Numbered from the stretch's first letter, positions 31,972 through 43,601 are shown. The stretch: 64,000 nt of DNA from Philhelius pedissequus (GCA_910595825.1 OU343160.1:338599075-338663074); one strand, 5' to 3'. Notes: generated by a model not told the origin, from the letters alone. Program-made: numbers and translations.

Positions 31972-32339
31972 ATACTACGTTTCCACCGAACTTTAATCTC
32001 TTGCAGATTTACTAATCTCAAAAAGTGTTTCCACCGCTCCAAAAGTAGATTAATTTTGACAGCACTATTCAAAATGCATATATCTTTTCATTTTCTCTTA
32101 TGATGTAGAAGTGAGACAGGCAGCTTTATATGTGTCAATCGAAGAGAAAAATTCACTTTCCAGATGAATGTGTTCATTTCGATATGGAAATATGGTAGTT
32201 CGATTGAAGATTTAAATGAGATTTATTTTAAATCTTCATCTGAGAAGATTAAAATTTGTATGATAAATCATCAATATTTGTAGGAGATTTAGCTAGATCT
32301 ACTTAAATCTCGGTTTAGTGGTCGGTGGAAACGTAGTAT
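31972..32339. mobile_element. TIR element with TACTACGTTTCCACCGA ends
   Basis: Inverted ends ATACTACGTTTCCACCGA on the left and TCGGTGGAAACGTAGTAT on the right, about 370 bp apart. The interior contains many AGATTTA/TAAATCT motifs and no frame. Confidence 0.7.
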
Positions 32340-32385
32340 AAACACGCGGATACTTTTATTCGGTAGATTTATGGTTAAATGTAAT

Positions 32386-32787
32386 TGTCATCGAGCCGAA
32401 ATTGTATAATTTATTAAAAAAACTACTAAATCTATTACTCTATTAAATTGTATTTGCATCTACAACCCTGCTTTAAGTTTCTTGATGTTTCATTCCAAGT
32501 TTCAATTCTTTATGTTTTCATTCGCTTTTTTTAAATTTCAAACCTAATAGTCTGTTTCAAACTGCTTTCAATATTTTGTAATTTATGTTCTCATTGTCAA
32601 CGAGAACGTTGTAGATGTCAGTTTATTTAAAAGTATTTATAACCAAGGAATGTAAGTAAAGTTTTTTTTATAAGATTATATTTTCTTAATGTACATTTAC
32701 TTTTAGAAAATAAAATTATCTTGAATTCCAAAGAATAATATTTATAATCCTCAAATCAAGTTTTCATTTAATTTCGGCATTATAACA
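32386..32787 (+). repeat. Left LTR of the BEL/Pao element
   Basis: Matches 34296-34937 end to end apart from the insertion there. Contains AATAAA-like sequence near 32706 in a very AT-rich 3' half. Confidence 0.85.
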
Positions 32788-32935
32788 TCATTTTATTTTA
32801 TTCTGGTTAGGACATTCCTCTTGCTCAAGCAGTAAGATACATCATTTTTGTTTGTGGTGTGCTGTATTTGGAGGATTCGTTCTAGAACAAATACATATAT
32901 TGAGAAACCATTTTCTTTGTGTTGAGAATTCAACA

Positions 32936-33764
32936 ATGGAACATAGCTGTAGTTCCGAGAAATGCAAAGCTATTGACGATGATTGTATGGTATCTTGTGA
33001 CCAATGCAGAAGATGGTGGCACTATGCTTGTGCCAATTTTAATGCCAGCAAATACGACACCTCCACTCCTTGGTTCTGTGAGGGTTCTAGTTGTAAACCG
33101 CAGCAAGACAGTGATACAGATTTGTCTTGTCATGAATCTACAATGATTCAGTCCACCGCTACAAACTCTGGAGCGTTAGATGAATCATTAGAAATTTTAA
33201 TCGAAGCAGCTGCTACAGCTCAAGCAGCATTAGCACAACGGCCTGACGAGCCAAAGAGTCATCGGTTCAAAAACAAACGGTGGTCGAAGTTGCAAGGAGC
33301 TCACATATTGATGTCGTAAGCGAAAGGCCAATGAGGATTAGGAGAATCCAAGAGAACCACAAATCGTTGTTAGAAAATTTGGTTCTTCCCAGCCAGTCAA
33401 GCCATCCAACACAAAAGGATTCCACAGCTGTACCTTCCTCAGCTGATTCCTCATTTCGCAATTCAGATATGGCGAGCTTACTTACAATTTTGAACCGCAA
33501 GAACGTACAAGAGTTGCCAGCTTTTTCTGGTGCTGACAGACGAGAATGGCCATACTTCGAAGAAGTTTTTAAATCTTCGACACTTGAAGGTCGATATAGC
33601 GGCAAAGAAAATGTGTCTCGACTGCGCAAGGCTCTAAAGGGCGAGGCGTATCAGCCAGTGAGTGACCGCTTAAAGTACTCATCAGATGCGGATGCCATAA
33701 TGGATTCATTGCGTACAATTTTCGGACGTTATGATGTCTTAAGGACGCAACAGAAATGGAAATT
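32936..33764 (+). pseudogene. BEL/Pao Gag with N-terminal PHD finger, frameshifted
   Basis: The start at 32936 gives MEHSCSSEKC. Residues 5-50 form a PHD-type zinc finger: paired cysteines (CSSEKC, CDQC), then WWHYAC, and a WFC near the end, a module known for reading histone tails. About 33268-33280 the frame shifts by one. The second frame then carries the Gag core common to BEL elements (ELPAFSGADRREWPYFEEVF, then ALKGEA). It ends where the internal deletion joins it to Pol at roughly 33750-33780. In a live element Gag would form the particle. Here it is broken by the frameshift and deletion. Confidence 0.75.
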
Positions 33765-34276
33765 TTGTCTTGAGAGGCATCGTTTCATGTGAAGACGTGC
33801 TGCGTAACGCCCTACTGGAAGCACAAGGGCAAATTAACATGCGCCCTCTAACGCATATTGCAGTGGACCCAGATGACCCAAAGCCACTTACTCCAAACTC
33901 TATGCTTTTCGGTGAAGACTTCCGAGACGTCACGGCTACTGGCGTTTTTCGTGAGTCAGACTCTTGTAGCAGGCTGTTCAGTCGAAGAGCTCAGCATTTG
34001 ATGTCCCAGTTTACCCGCCGTTGGTATTTTGAATACCTTCCAGAGATTACAAGAAGGTCTAAATGGCACCACGATACTAAGTCTGTGGAAGAAGGAATTC
34101 TTGTACTTATTATCGAACCCAATGAAATTCGTTCGTCGTGGCGGATGGGTCGAGTTATCAGGACATATCCTGGACCAGATGGAGTAGTCCGAACAGCAGA
34201 TGTGCAAGTTTCAAATGGTTCCATTAAGTTGAAAAGATCTGTGGGACGTCTAGTTGTTTTAGATTTGTGTTCATAG
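33765..34276 (+). pseudogene. C-terminal remnant of BEL/Pao Pol (end of integrase)
   Basis: An open frame of about 165 codons to a TAG at 34274-34276. It contains NMRPLTHIAVDPDDPKPLTP, the integrase region after the catalytic core, and FTRRWYFEYLPE followed by SWRMGRVIRTYPGPDGVVRT, the conserved C-terminal domain of BEL Pol proteins. The catalytic residues are upstream of the deletion point and absent. Confidence 0.8.
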
Positions 34277-34395
34277 TTTCAGATGGGCCCCGGGATGTCA
34301 TCGAGCCGAATTGTATAATTTATTAAAAACCTACTAAATCTATTACTCTATTAAATTGTATTTGCATCTACAACCCTGCTTTAAGCTTCTTGCTG

Positions 34396-34628
34396 GGCCA
34401 GCGCACACGAGATGAATTCTTCCTCCGGAGTATTGAATTTGTCGGAGAGGGAAGCGAAGTGTATGGAACGAAACGGAATGTAAGTTCCGCCAATTTTTGA
34501 GTGGAAGAACGAGGTAGAACACTTATACACACACAACTTTCTCCCCTTGAGGGACAAAATATGTGCATCATCATGGTACGTGTATACATTTTTTTCCACC
34601 AGAATAGTTCATCTCGTGTGCGCTGGCC
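34396..34628. mobile_element. TIR element inserted in the right LTR
   Basis: Inverted ends GGCCAGCGCACACGAGATGA (34396-34415; reversed, ending 34628) enclose 233 bp. Comparison with the left LTR, which reads straight through at CTTGATGTTTC, shows that this block is an insertion made after the retrotransposon arrived. The target duplication is perhaps TG. Confidence 0.8.
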
Positions 34629-34943
34629 TGATGTTTCATTCCAATTTTCAATTCTTTATGTTTTCATTCGCTTTTTAAATTTCAAATCTAGTAGTCTGTT
34701 TCGAACTGCTTTCAAAATTTTGTAAATCATTTTCTCATTGTTAACGAGTACGTTGTATATGACAGTTTATTTAAAAGTATTTATAATCAAGCGAAAGAAA
34801 TGTAAGTAGAGTTTTTTTGTAAGATTATATTTTCTTAATGTACATTTTCTTTTATAAAATAAAATTATTTTGGATTCCAAAGAATAATATTTATAATCCT
34901 GCAAATCAAGTTTTTATTTAATTTCGGCATTACAACAGTAATA

Positions 34944-36158
34944 ATGGGTTATCCATTTTGCGGTTTCAAAAGTAAACGTAAATAAAACACATAAAAATAA
35001 TTTTTTTCATGATACTTCTTTTTTGTTATAAAGTTTGAACGTTGACATTATGTGTGAAACACTACATCATTTAAATGACCACCACGTAGTAATTTTTGAC
35101 CACTTTTTGAAAAAATTGGGCGGTATCTCAGCCATAACTTGAAGAATGTGGGTTTTCAAGAGTTAAAGGTTTATCTGCATAAACACGGTCTTTCGCGTAG
35201 CACCACAAAAAAAAAGTTCAGCGGTGTCAAATCCCATGATCTTGGTGGCCAGTTGATATCGCCACGACGAGAAATTACGCGGCCATGAAATGTCTCCTGA
35301 AATAAAGCCATATTCGCTCGAGTTGTGTGGCATGTAGCACCGTCTTGTTGAAACCACATATTCTCCAAGTCGTATTCTTCAATAACAGGCACAAAAAAGT
35401 CGGGTATCATATGATCATAACGCTCCAAATTGACGGTGACAGTCGTTCCATCGTCGTTTTCGAAGAAGTAAGGTCCAATCACACCTCCGGACCAACAAGC
35501 GCCCCAAAGAGTAACTTTTTATGGATGTAATGGACTCTCTTCAATTACTTGAGGATTCTCAGAACCCCAAATACGACAATTTTGTTTATTAACCTACCCA
35601 CCGAATGAGAAATGTGCATCGTCGCTGAAGAAAATTTTGTTCCAAAAATCGCCGTCCACCGCCTGTTGTTCAAGCACCCATTCGACGTATCTACGACGTT
35701 GTGGTCAGCTGGCTTCAGTTGTTGTGTGAGCTGGACTTTATATGGATAAGATGTAGATTCAAATGCAAAATACGCTATAATGTGCCGTCAGACAGTCCTA
35801 ATTCCTGAGAACAACGAGGAATCGACACATTCGGGTCTTCGGCAACACTTTCACAGCGAAACGATGATGCACAGGCTTTACAATATCTGTAACCAATCCA
35901 GTCTCTTAAAATTTCTTCACAATTTTGCCAATTGCTTGCGAAGTTGGACGATAATCTCTTAAAGCACGATATGTGGCTGTGGCAGAATCACCATTTTTGT
36001 AGTAGGTTTAAACAATTTTTATGCGTTGTGCGATAGTTAAGCGATCCATTTCCGTAAATGTCAGACTTTCACCTGAAAAAAAAATGGTTTACCAACTTAG
36101 TTTGACAGATGTCGAATTCCAGCCCTATACTTTTGAAACCGCAAAATGGATAACACTA
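34944..36158 (-). mobile_element. Decayed Tc1/mariner-superfamily transposon
   Basis: Inverted terminal repeats containing GTTATCCATTTTGCGGTTTC (left from about 34948; right, reversed, ending near 36156) continue to CAAAAGTA. TA lies outside both ends. It holds a transposase of the same family as that at 6340-11215, but has different terminal repeats. The left end is directly next to the BEL element's 5-bp duplication. Confidence 0.8.
35048..36049 (-). pseudogene. Transposase pseudogene, relative of the one at 6454-11110
   Basis: Reading from 36049 (MDRLTIAQRIKIV) to a TAA at 35048-35050 (ending LNDVVFHT). The parts line up with the intact family member: HTH region with ESVAEDPNVSIPRCSQELGL, then VIGPYFFENDDGTTVTV, FQQDGATCHT and INWPPRSWDLTP. 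Several stops and frame changes occur (for example a stop 14 codons in), and the HTH and first-aspartate regions have lost bases. Not functional. Confidence 0.8.
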
Positions 36159-36373
36159 TATATCGCAATTTTAAAGTTAGGAAACTTTTATTTCTATTTT
36201 TAGTTATTTATTAAAATGTTAATTTCTCTTCCAAATTGTGTGCAATTTATGATAACAAGCAATGCAAGCAAATTTATCTGTTTTAACTGTGCCTTATCAA
36301 TAAATACGAGTGGATATTTTTGGGAGGTTTTAAAAAGAAATCTTCAAAACGAGAAAAAAATAAAATGCACGAC

Positions 36374-37140
36374 TGGATCGCACGTACTTGCTTATATGTT
36401 CGATCACATTATATGCAAAAGATTTTTTAATAAAAACGGCTAAATGTATTTTTAAAGTCGTTCTTCACTTAATTTTTTATATATAAAAATCCTTAATTTT
36501 TTCTAAAAAATAAATTGGTATGAGCATTTTAGATATTTAATAATTTAAATTTAAAAACAAAATTTCAGAAAAAATTGTCTACTCGTTTTCGAAATATTGA
36601 ATTTTCAAAAAAAAATCTAAAAAACTATTTATCGAAAATTTTGAAATGGAGTATTATTTAGAATTCGAAGGAGTTCCTATATACAAATTTTGATCGAAAT
36701 CGATTAAGACGTTTGTGATAAAGTCGAAAATCAATAAAATGGTTGTATGGCAGGTACTGTTAATTACAAAATATTAAAAGAAAGTTTTCGACCCAAGTGT
36801 AGAACATACTTAAACTAGTACAAACACCAATTTTTATTAAAATCGTTAGTGCCGTTTTCGAGATAATTAAGACGGTAGAAAAATTTGTATGGCAAGTACC
36901 ATCATTTTTTGAGGCTAAAACAATGATTCAAAAATCTATTTTAGACAATCACCTGAAACGTCTAAGCACCAAGTTTGAACAAAATCGGTTCAGCCGTTAA
37001 GGCTGTATATCGTTCTACAGACGGACAGACAGACAGAAGGAATTGCGGGACCCACTTTTTTGGTGTTCTCTATCATCGTAATGTCGACTTTGATTAAAAT
37101 ATTGAGTTCGATTTTTTTTCCAAATGCAAAACTTGCCCTA
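36374..37140 (+). repeat. Dispersed repeat family X, longest copy
   Basis: Starts at GGATCGCACGTACTTGC and runs to GGTGTTCTCTATCATCGTAA and a further AAAACTTGCCC. Recurrent modules are TTTTGATCGAAATCG and ATGGCAGGTACTGTT, then GACGGACAGACAGAC near the end. Also present at 57672-58810 (split) and partially at 5388, 12045 and 20040. No protein motif; class unknown. Confidence 0.65.
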
Positions 37141-38269
37141 TAGTACCTACATATATCGCAAGTAAAAATTGCCTATACCTAAATTTGTACCCAATTCAAA
37201 TCCTATAATGGGCCAAGGCGCCGAGCTTTAAACTTAATTAAAAAAAAAACACTTCACACAAGTACCAAAAAAAAACCTACTATCATTACACTATGCATAG
37301 GGAAGTATTAGTTGTTCGTAGATATGTATTTTTATAACGTATTGAAAACTTTAAAAATATGTTAAAAATAGAAAATAATTTTTTCATATTACAAGTTAAA
37401 GTCATGCTAAAGTAAATGTGCTAAAATTCGTACTTTTTTAAGAAAAAAATGAGCCAATGAATGAAAAGCTCCAAAATTGAAAAAAATCATACAGTTTTTA
37501 ATCACATTTAACAGTGTTTCCTCACCGTAATATTTTTAGGATATTCTATAAAGACCCTTAACTCACTGTAAAAAAAATCAAAGTTCTATGCGTGTTCCCC
37601 TAATGGAAAGTCGCTCCAAATTTTTAATTTCGAATCGAATTACTCTTTTTGCTCCAAACAGATTGTTCAATTTTCACGGTTTTCCTGATATTGCATTCGT
37701 ATTGCCCTAAGGGAGGACGCTAAGAAGGAAAATCTTTTCAAATTCCCAGAAAAAATGGAAATATGAACGATTATTCAAGTTTATTAAGAGCCGATTTTTC
37801 AATCTCCAGATAAGCATCCAGTTAGTTGCCAGGGGATAGGGGAATAAACTTACTTGACTGTTAAACATCCGGATAACAACATCGAATTTTTCAATCAAGA
37901 AAAACAATCTATAGAATAATTTAATTTGAACGTCACTTTTATTTCGAGTATCGAACTTTTCATAGAAATTTTTTTTAACGTTTATTTCAAAGCAATAATT
38001 TTCCAAAGCGTTTTTTACATCGAAAATATCTTTCTATTTTATTCCTCAGATAACTCCTTATTCCATTCTAAAATGAGCAGATAACTCTATTCCTAGATTA
38101 AGTTGTATCTGACTGTTGAAAAACTGATTGTTGCTCTATCTGGAGGATATGTAGGTACTAACTGACTGCTTAACTGAGGTACATTTATACAAATCCGTCT
38201 ATTCCGTGGTGGATGAAAACGAAGCCACCTTTCTCAATCCTTCTTTGGATATTTCTAACTTGCCGACAA
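37141..38269. other. No gene seen
   Basis: AT-rich, short open frames only. Nothing recognised. Confidence 0.4.
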
Positions 38270-38505
38270 CGAACCCACCCCTATGCCGCTATCAATGAGC
38301 TGTAGTTTCATTAAAGAAATTGTGATCAACTTTCAGTCCACAGTATGCGCATCGGAATGTCCACATATACGATGTCGCCAACAACGCTGCAAAGTGTTGG
38401 GGCTTTCTTCAAAAAATGCAAGAAATTCTTCTCCCCTTCTGATTTGGCTGTAATCAATAAAACCTTCATTCGTCCAAAGCTCGAATATACCTTTTTGTAA
38501 AACAA
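38270..38505 (+). pseudogene. LINE reverse transcriptase fragment
   Basis: Translates to HIYDVANNAAKCWGFFKKCKK, then FFSPSDLAVINKTFIRPKLEY, the conserved region of jockey/CR1/I-type reverse transcriptases just after the thumb (GFL..ARKYFSP..L..LYK..IRP.LEY). No catalytic region is left. Confidence 0.65.
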
Positions 38506-38551
38506 ATACCTTGCTCTATCAGCTAATTTTTAAGTCAGCAACGTTTAAAAC

Positions 38552-38617
38552 AAACGGGTTTTAAATTCCAATTTTGGAAAGGTTTTTCTTTCCAAAATTT
38601 GAGTTCAAAACCCGTTT
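38552..38617. repeat. Short inverted repeat, ~30-bp arms
   Basis: AAACGGGTTTTAAATTCC followed by AATTTTGGAAAG is mirrored by CTTTCCAAAATTTGAG then TTCAAAACCCGTTT; the loop is only about 7 bases. Confidence 0.65.
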
Positions 38618-38889
38618 TTTATAAAAAAAAAACAAACTTTCAAGTGTAATTTTTCAAAACTGTAAAATAATAATATTTTTTTTTTCTAAAACTTTGCTTT
38701 GATTAATTCTTAATCTAAAACTGAAAATTATATGGTTTTATGTCCTCTAGTTTTTGAGAAAATTGAAAATTACTAAAACTACTTTATAATTATAATGAGT
38801 AGTAAACAAAACCGTTTGAAGTTTCAACAAATTTAGCTTTACTTTGGTGTGTGTTTATGTATGTGTAAATCCCTCTCTGTGATGATTAT

Positions 38890-39178
38890 TTATAATAATA
38901 ATAATAATTTTATAATAATTTTAACTAAATGCTTGTAAGACCTAAGGTCTTTTTAAATGCAACTTGAATTACACTAGTTAGAAAGAATAGAAAGATAGGA
39001 AAGAATTTTTGTTAGCACAGTGGATTTGAGAATTGTTGTTTACTATCTCATTTTAACCCACGGATGGCATCCGATTAAAATTTGAGGTATACAAAAGAAT
39101 GCTGGCTAGCGTGGGGATCAAGCCCATACGTCTAAATCTTAGCAGTAAAGTACTTTATCCACTGCGCCAATGCCACCT
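38890..39178 (-). mobile_element. tRNA-derived SINE, copy 2
   Basis: The reverse strand has a box A-like TGGCGCAGTGGATAAAGTAC at about 39172, then GTATGGGCTTGATCCCC (box B with one mismatch) and the same body as the copy at 17985-18240. It ends in an (ATT)n/A-rich tail at 38888-38920. About 25 extra bases sit near 38975-38998. Confidence 0.7.
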
Positions 39179-40985
39179 GTAGAATGAACGCGAAAAATGG
39201 TACGGGATCAAAAAATCTCATTAATTTGAATAGAAAACGACTTAAATTATACGTACCTACCATTTCACAATCCATGATTATTTGACACTTTTATGTAGGT
39301 TTTTGTTTTATTTTTATCTATACGATACCTCAAAATCCTTCATACGACATTAAACTATAAAAAAATGTTGAAAATTTCAGAATACATAATTAAGGTTATT
39401 CAAGTTCTACAATCTTATGTTTCCCGATCACGATAGCACGAATCGAACATTAATTACATTTTAATGCTGCTCGTCATACTGCAGTTTGGCGCCTTATTTA
39501 TTCTTAAAACTCTACTATATAATTTTGAATTTAATTTTCACTTGCCAATACAATACATTTTTCGAATTACAAAACCAAGATATCGATATTTCATCAAAAA
39601 TACAATCTTTTCTCGGCAAAGAATAATCAAAAAAAAATTTTGAGAATTTAATCGAAAAGTAGCCCTATAGAACATCCAATATTGTATTTAAAACTATGGG
39701 CCGGCAAAATTCCATCATATGCACTTGATTGAAAATTCTCATTACAATGCAAATTCACTTTTCGATGGGACCACCGGATGCTACATATCTATCGACTGCT
39801 TACTTTCCATATGCTCTTGGACATTTCAAACCTAACAATTGATGATATCCTTTGGCGTATGCTCTTTGACATTGCCTACCTATAGGTACATTACGTACGA
39901 GTAGCTATATCTATTCCACTGAACTGAACTAAATTAAATAGTGACAAGCTAGGAGGACGGTAGGTCATCAGGCTTCATGAACATTTTGAGATAAAATGTA
40001 TCTTACTGAGGCTTTTCATATGAAATTCCATTTCAATATTCATAACTAATTACTGTAGGGTGTCCCAATACTGATTGGATTATGTATGCCACAAAACGTC
40101 AAATGTTTTTTCTCAGCGTTTTTGGACGGACCGTATATTTTTATTAATTGAATATTTTAACTCGCGGATTAGCAGATATTCTCTAGCTTAGAAAAGTGTT
40201 GGATAAGACGTGGAATTAGGGTCTTATTTTTTTTAATAAAATGTACAGTTATTTCCAATATTTAATCCTATAATAAAACTCTATTTCTAAAAAGGGACAT
40301 TTTAATTGTATTTGTATTATTAAGTGATTTATTGTCTCCGACGTTTTTCTGCAATTCAAGTGCAGTGATTTATACGATTGATTTGATTTTCCCCAACGTA
40401 TTTTCTTAATATAGGTATCCAATACTTTATTCGAAAATCACCTATTTTTATACAAAGACAAGCTATATGTGTTCGTAAGAAATACCCCAACTTTTTTATC
40501 GAGTATCATGGCATTGCGATAAAAAGAAGCTGTCCCGCACTTTCTGCTATTCTTCATTTTCCTTTAAGTATCTGTTATGTCCTGGGCCCTGTTTCACAGA
40601 ACCTACAACGAATACGTTTCATACAACATAGATTTTCGTATAGTACATATTACTATACTCTGGCCCAGAAAAATAGGGAGTGTATGCAAGATAGGACGTT
40701 TGCCTCTCATTCTCGCTACAGTGGATTGCATAAATTTGTTACTCAGTAAATCTCTCACAGGGCTTTCGTAGTGTGTATTTTAAATGGACCCAAATATGAA
40801 ATAATATTATGTAGGATTACCGCCCTTTTTTCGATAGAAATTTTTATTTAATCGTTGTGTTTATAAAAATTAAAGCATTTATATTTTCCACACCACCATG
40901 AGGTAAGATAAAAGATTCGTTTTTGAAGGCTAATCCCAGTAGGCCTAATCGCTTTTAAATAAAAAACAAGCAAAAAATAAAAAAA
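39179..40985. other. No gene seen
   Basis: AT-rich with small open frames. A 64-codon frame at 40577-40771 has no recognisable feature. Nothing else seen. Confidence 0.35.
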
Positions 40986-41150
40986 TTACTCCTTATCAGA
41001 TTTTTTTTTCTTTGGTGGCGAGTTTTGACCTTTGGAACTATTTTCGCTAAGAAGTCTGTAAACTTTTCGTTCACATACAGGAAAAATATCAGCTACTTGC
41101 TTCACAGTAAATTTTAATGAATTTTTTTTGTCGCGTCAACAATTTCTTTT
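40986..41150 (-). pseudogene. Helix-turn-helix-like protein fragment
   Basis: An uninterrupted reverse-strand frame of 54 codons reads EIVDATKKNSLKFTVKQVAD, then IFPVCERKVYRLLSE and a basic tail with SPPKKKK, ending in TAA. The helix-turn-helix pattern followed by a Pro-Lys linker looks like the N-terminus of a Tc1/IS630-type transposase. There is no ATG in frame and no catalytic domain. The call is tentative. Confidence 0.35.
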
Positions 41151-41792
41151 TTTTTTTTGGGAACTTAAAAAAAATACTCCTCTTTAAAAATACACCAGTT
41201 AAAAATACAAATTACAAAAAACTTTTAAACATATATTTTATACAAAAATACTTTAATTAAAATCTACGAAAATAATGTTTTTCTTCAAAGAAAACAGCTT
41301 AAAATTTTGTTCCTGCATTTTAACGTATTTTCCACACATTAAAAGAAGTGCAAAGAATGAAAACATTCCACGATAACACTAACACAAAAAAGCTAGACAA
41401 AAATGTTTAAAACTAGCCTAATTATCAATAACTTACAACTAATTTACTGGCCCTTTACGGGCGCTCTAAACTAAACAGTAATTATTATAACGAATTTCTT
41501 TCGACCTAAAAACTATTTTAATTAAATGTAATTATTTTATTTTTTTTTAACCAAGAAAACTTATTAACAAAAAACTCGGTATCTTATCATATTTTTATTT
41601 TTATTTTTTACTTATAAACTAACTCAGATGTGCACTGATTAGGACGTTGGCTCTGCGGCAGATGCAATGACATTTTTTTTTATTATTTTATATATTTACG
41701 GGCGGGCAAACACTTTTTATGGAGAAGTTCTTTTAATTTAGTATAGAGCAAAAATATGACACGCTACTGATTTTGAAAAAGCTTTCCCATAA
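41151..41792. other. No gene seen
   Basis: AT-rich; nothing recognised. Confidence 0.4.
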
Positions 41793-42352
41793 AGCCTAGT
41801 ACGCTGCTGATGCGAAACGAAATTTTTCGGTGGTCTCCACTAGGAGAGCGAAATGCTAACGAAAACCACAGCGGAAAAATATTTGCGGAGAGTTCTGTAA
41901 GCTGTCAAAAACAAATGACAAGTTGTAAAAAAAAGTAATTTTGTCGCCAAATTACTTTTAGATGTAATTTTCTTGAAATAATTCTTGGATTTAAAAATTG
42001 TTCTTGTTACACATAGAGGAATAGAGGAAATAAAACTCAGAACCGTTTAAATGATAGAAATTAAGCAAATACTTTGGGACTTATTAACTGGTTTATCTGC
42101 CGATTTGATGAAATTTCTATCAATTTTAAGAAAATCAATGAAATAGGGAGGTAAACCACTCTATAATTCGAAAACTACGTCCTTCATTGGGATGGTGTAA
42201 ACGGTTATGAGTTCTAATTTATGGTTTCTTACTAATTCCTGATACGATTTTCAAGTCCAAGAATTATTTCAAAAAAATTATATATAAAGGAAATTTGGTG
42301 ACAAAAAAAATACATCTAAAAGTGATTTGGTGACAAAACTACTTTTGGTTTT

Positions 42353-42825
42353 GTTGATGCTTCCTTTGAAAGTATGAAGTGCTGATTCTAAAAAGATATC
42401 GCTCACCTTTATTGGACAACCCGTTGCAAAGATATAGTTCAAAAACTATTCACTGTTCACCTTGAAATACATAATCTGAAAATACTTTGAAGTGTATCTT
42501 TGGAACGGGTTGTCCAATAAAGGTGAGCGATATCTTTTTAGAATCAGCACTTCATACTTTCAAAGGAAGCATCAACATTTTTTGCAAAGAAGTTGTATTA
42601 AAAAAAATAGCTCCAGGAATACGCATACATCATTCTAAATATGCGTATTTCAAGAGTGATTTTTTGCAATAAGGCTTCTACATAAAAACTTTTGATGCTG
42701 ATTTTAAGAGTATCAAGAGTAGATTACAAAAAGGTATCAACCAAGTTTTTAGGATAACCCGTTCCAAAGATACACTTCAAAGTATTTTCAGATTATGTAT
42801 TTCAAGTTGAATAGTGAATAGATTT
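42353..42825. repeat. Cluster of interleaved inverted repeats
   Basis: Block 1 (42353-42424) beginning GTTGATGCTTCCTTTGAAAG is repeated reversed at 42503-42576 with almost no mismatch. Block 2 (42441-42513) containing CTTGAAATACATAATCTG is repeated reversed at 42753-42825. The blocks overlap, so two alternative hairpins share the segment around GGAACGGGTTGTCC (42502-42515), which recurs near 42838. No protein coding potential. Confidence 0.8.
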
Positions 42826-43327
42826 TAGAATATATTTTTGGAACGGGTTGCATTTTCACTTGTTCATCAGTGAGTTTTCTTAGTGGGTTTGTACTTGACC
42901 GCTCTGCTACGCCGCGAATGCTCTTTGATCGATTCCCATTTTAACTATAGGTCTTGCTTCCTCAATTAATACTAAAATCGAATGAATAGTAAAAATGCAT
43001 GGCCTTATATGTCAAATCCCATTGACAAGAGACCAGCTTGAAAGCAGCTTGATTTGCTATCAAATTCACGAGCAGGGCATCTGCCATACGATGGTTCAAT
43101 ATACATTAAAAAAAAAAAAAACTTCGTCCAGAAAAGAAAAAGAAGGTAGCGATAGCAATGCGAGGTAAGTGATTTGTCATCATCTTCTTTCTATCAACAC
43201 AACAAAGGACTAGCGAGGTCATCACCTGAAATTGTAGACTAAATAACAATGTCCATCCCGTGCCGATTCTCACGAAGTAAACATTAAACAGATTATCTTA
43301 ACTTGAGAAATAAGTTCTGGGGTATGG

Positions 43328-43334
43328 TATAAAA
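43328..43334 (+). promoter_or_regulatory. Possible TATA box for the ORF at 43392
   Basis: TATAAAA lies 58 bases before the ATG, with GAAACAG-type sequence some 25 bases downstream as a possible start site. AT-rich DNA yields such matches by chance. Confidence 0.25.
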
Positions 43335-43391
43335 TCGCCAATCAATGAGATCGGAAACAGGCTTTCTAAATAGAGGTGGGTATCGTTTAAG

Positions 43392-43601
43392 ATGGCATTT
43401 TTGCAACCAAACATTATTGTGGTAACGATGATTTCCTTAATTGTCGTTGGTGCAGCGGAAGGCCGTTTACCTTTGGCTTCCTTGTCCCGACCAGGTCGGA
43501 AATTCATATTCGTACTGCCAGTATCGGGCGGTCGATTTGATTTTTTCTTTGTGGCAATTGAGTTAATTTATGTGTTGAAAGTATGTAGTCTAACTACATG
43601 A
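43392..43601 (+). CDS. Candidate small secreted protein, unidentified
   Basis: 69 codons from ATG to TGA. The first ~22 residues, MAFLQPNIIVVTMISLIVVG, form a hydrophobic core that ends AAEG, like a signal peptide with cleavage after Ala. Then comes a basic stretch, SLSRPGRKF, followed by more hydrophobic residues. GTATGT at 43579 would be a good splice donor, so this could also be the first exon of a longer gene. I do not recognise the protein. It lies within the TIR-bounded element 41793-44313 and may simply be noncoding. Confidence 0.25.
   Translation: MAFLQPNIIVVTMISLIVVGAAEGRLPLASLSRPGRKFIFVLPVSGGRFDFFFVAIELIYVLKVCSLTT

Larger units (their letters stand above)
32386..34937 (+). mobile_element. 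BEL/Pao LTR retrotransposon, internally deleted
   Basis: The left LTR is 32386-32787 (402 bp) and the right LTR 34296-34937 (about 405 bp plus a 233-bp insertion). Both begin TGTCATCGAGCCG and end CATTA(T/C)AACA. The flanks repeat GTAAT (32381-32385 and 34938-34942), a 5-bp target duplication. A purine-rich tract, AGATGGGCCCCGGGA, precedes the right LTR. Only 1.5 kb lies between the LTRs: a Gag frame and the very end of Pol. Protease, reverse transcriptase, RNase H and the catalytic part of integrase are missing. The LTRs differ at many positions, so the insertion is not recent. No primer-binding site was identified with confidence. Confidence 0.88.
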
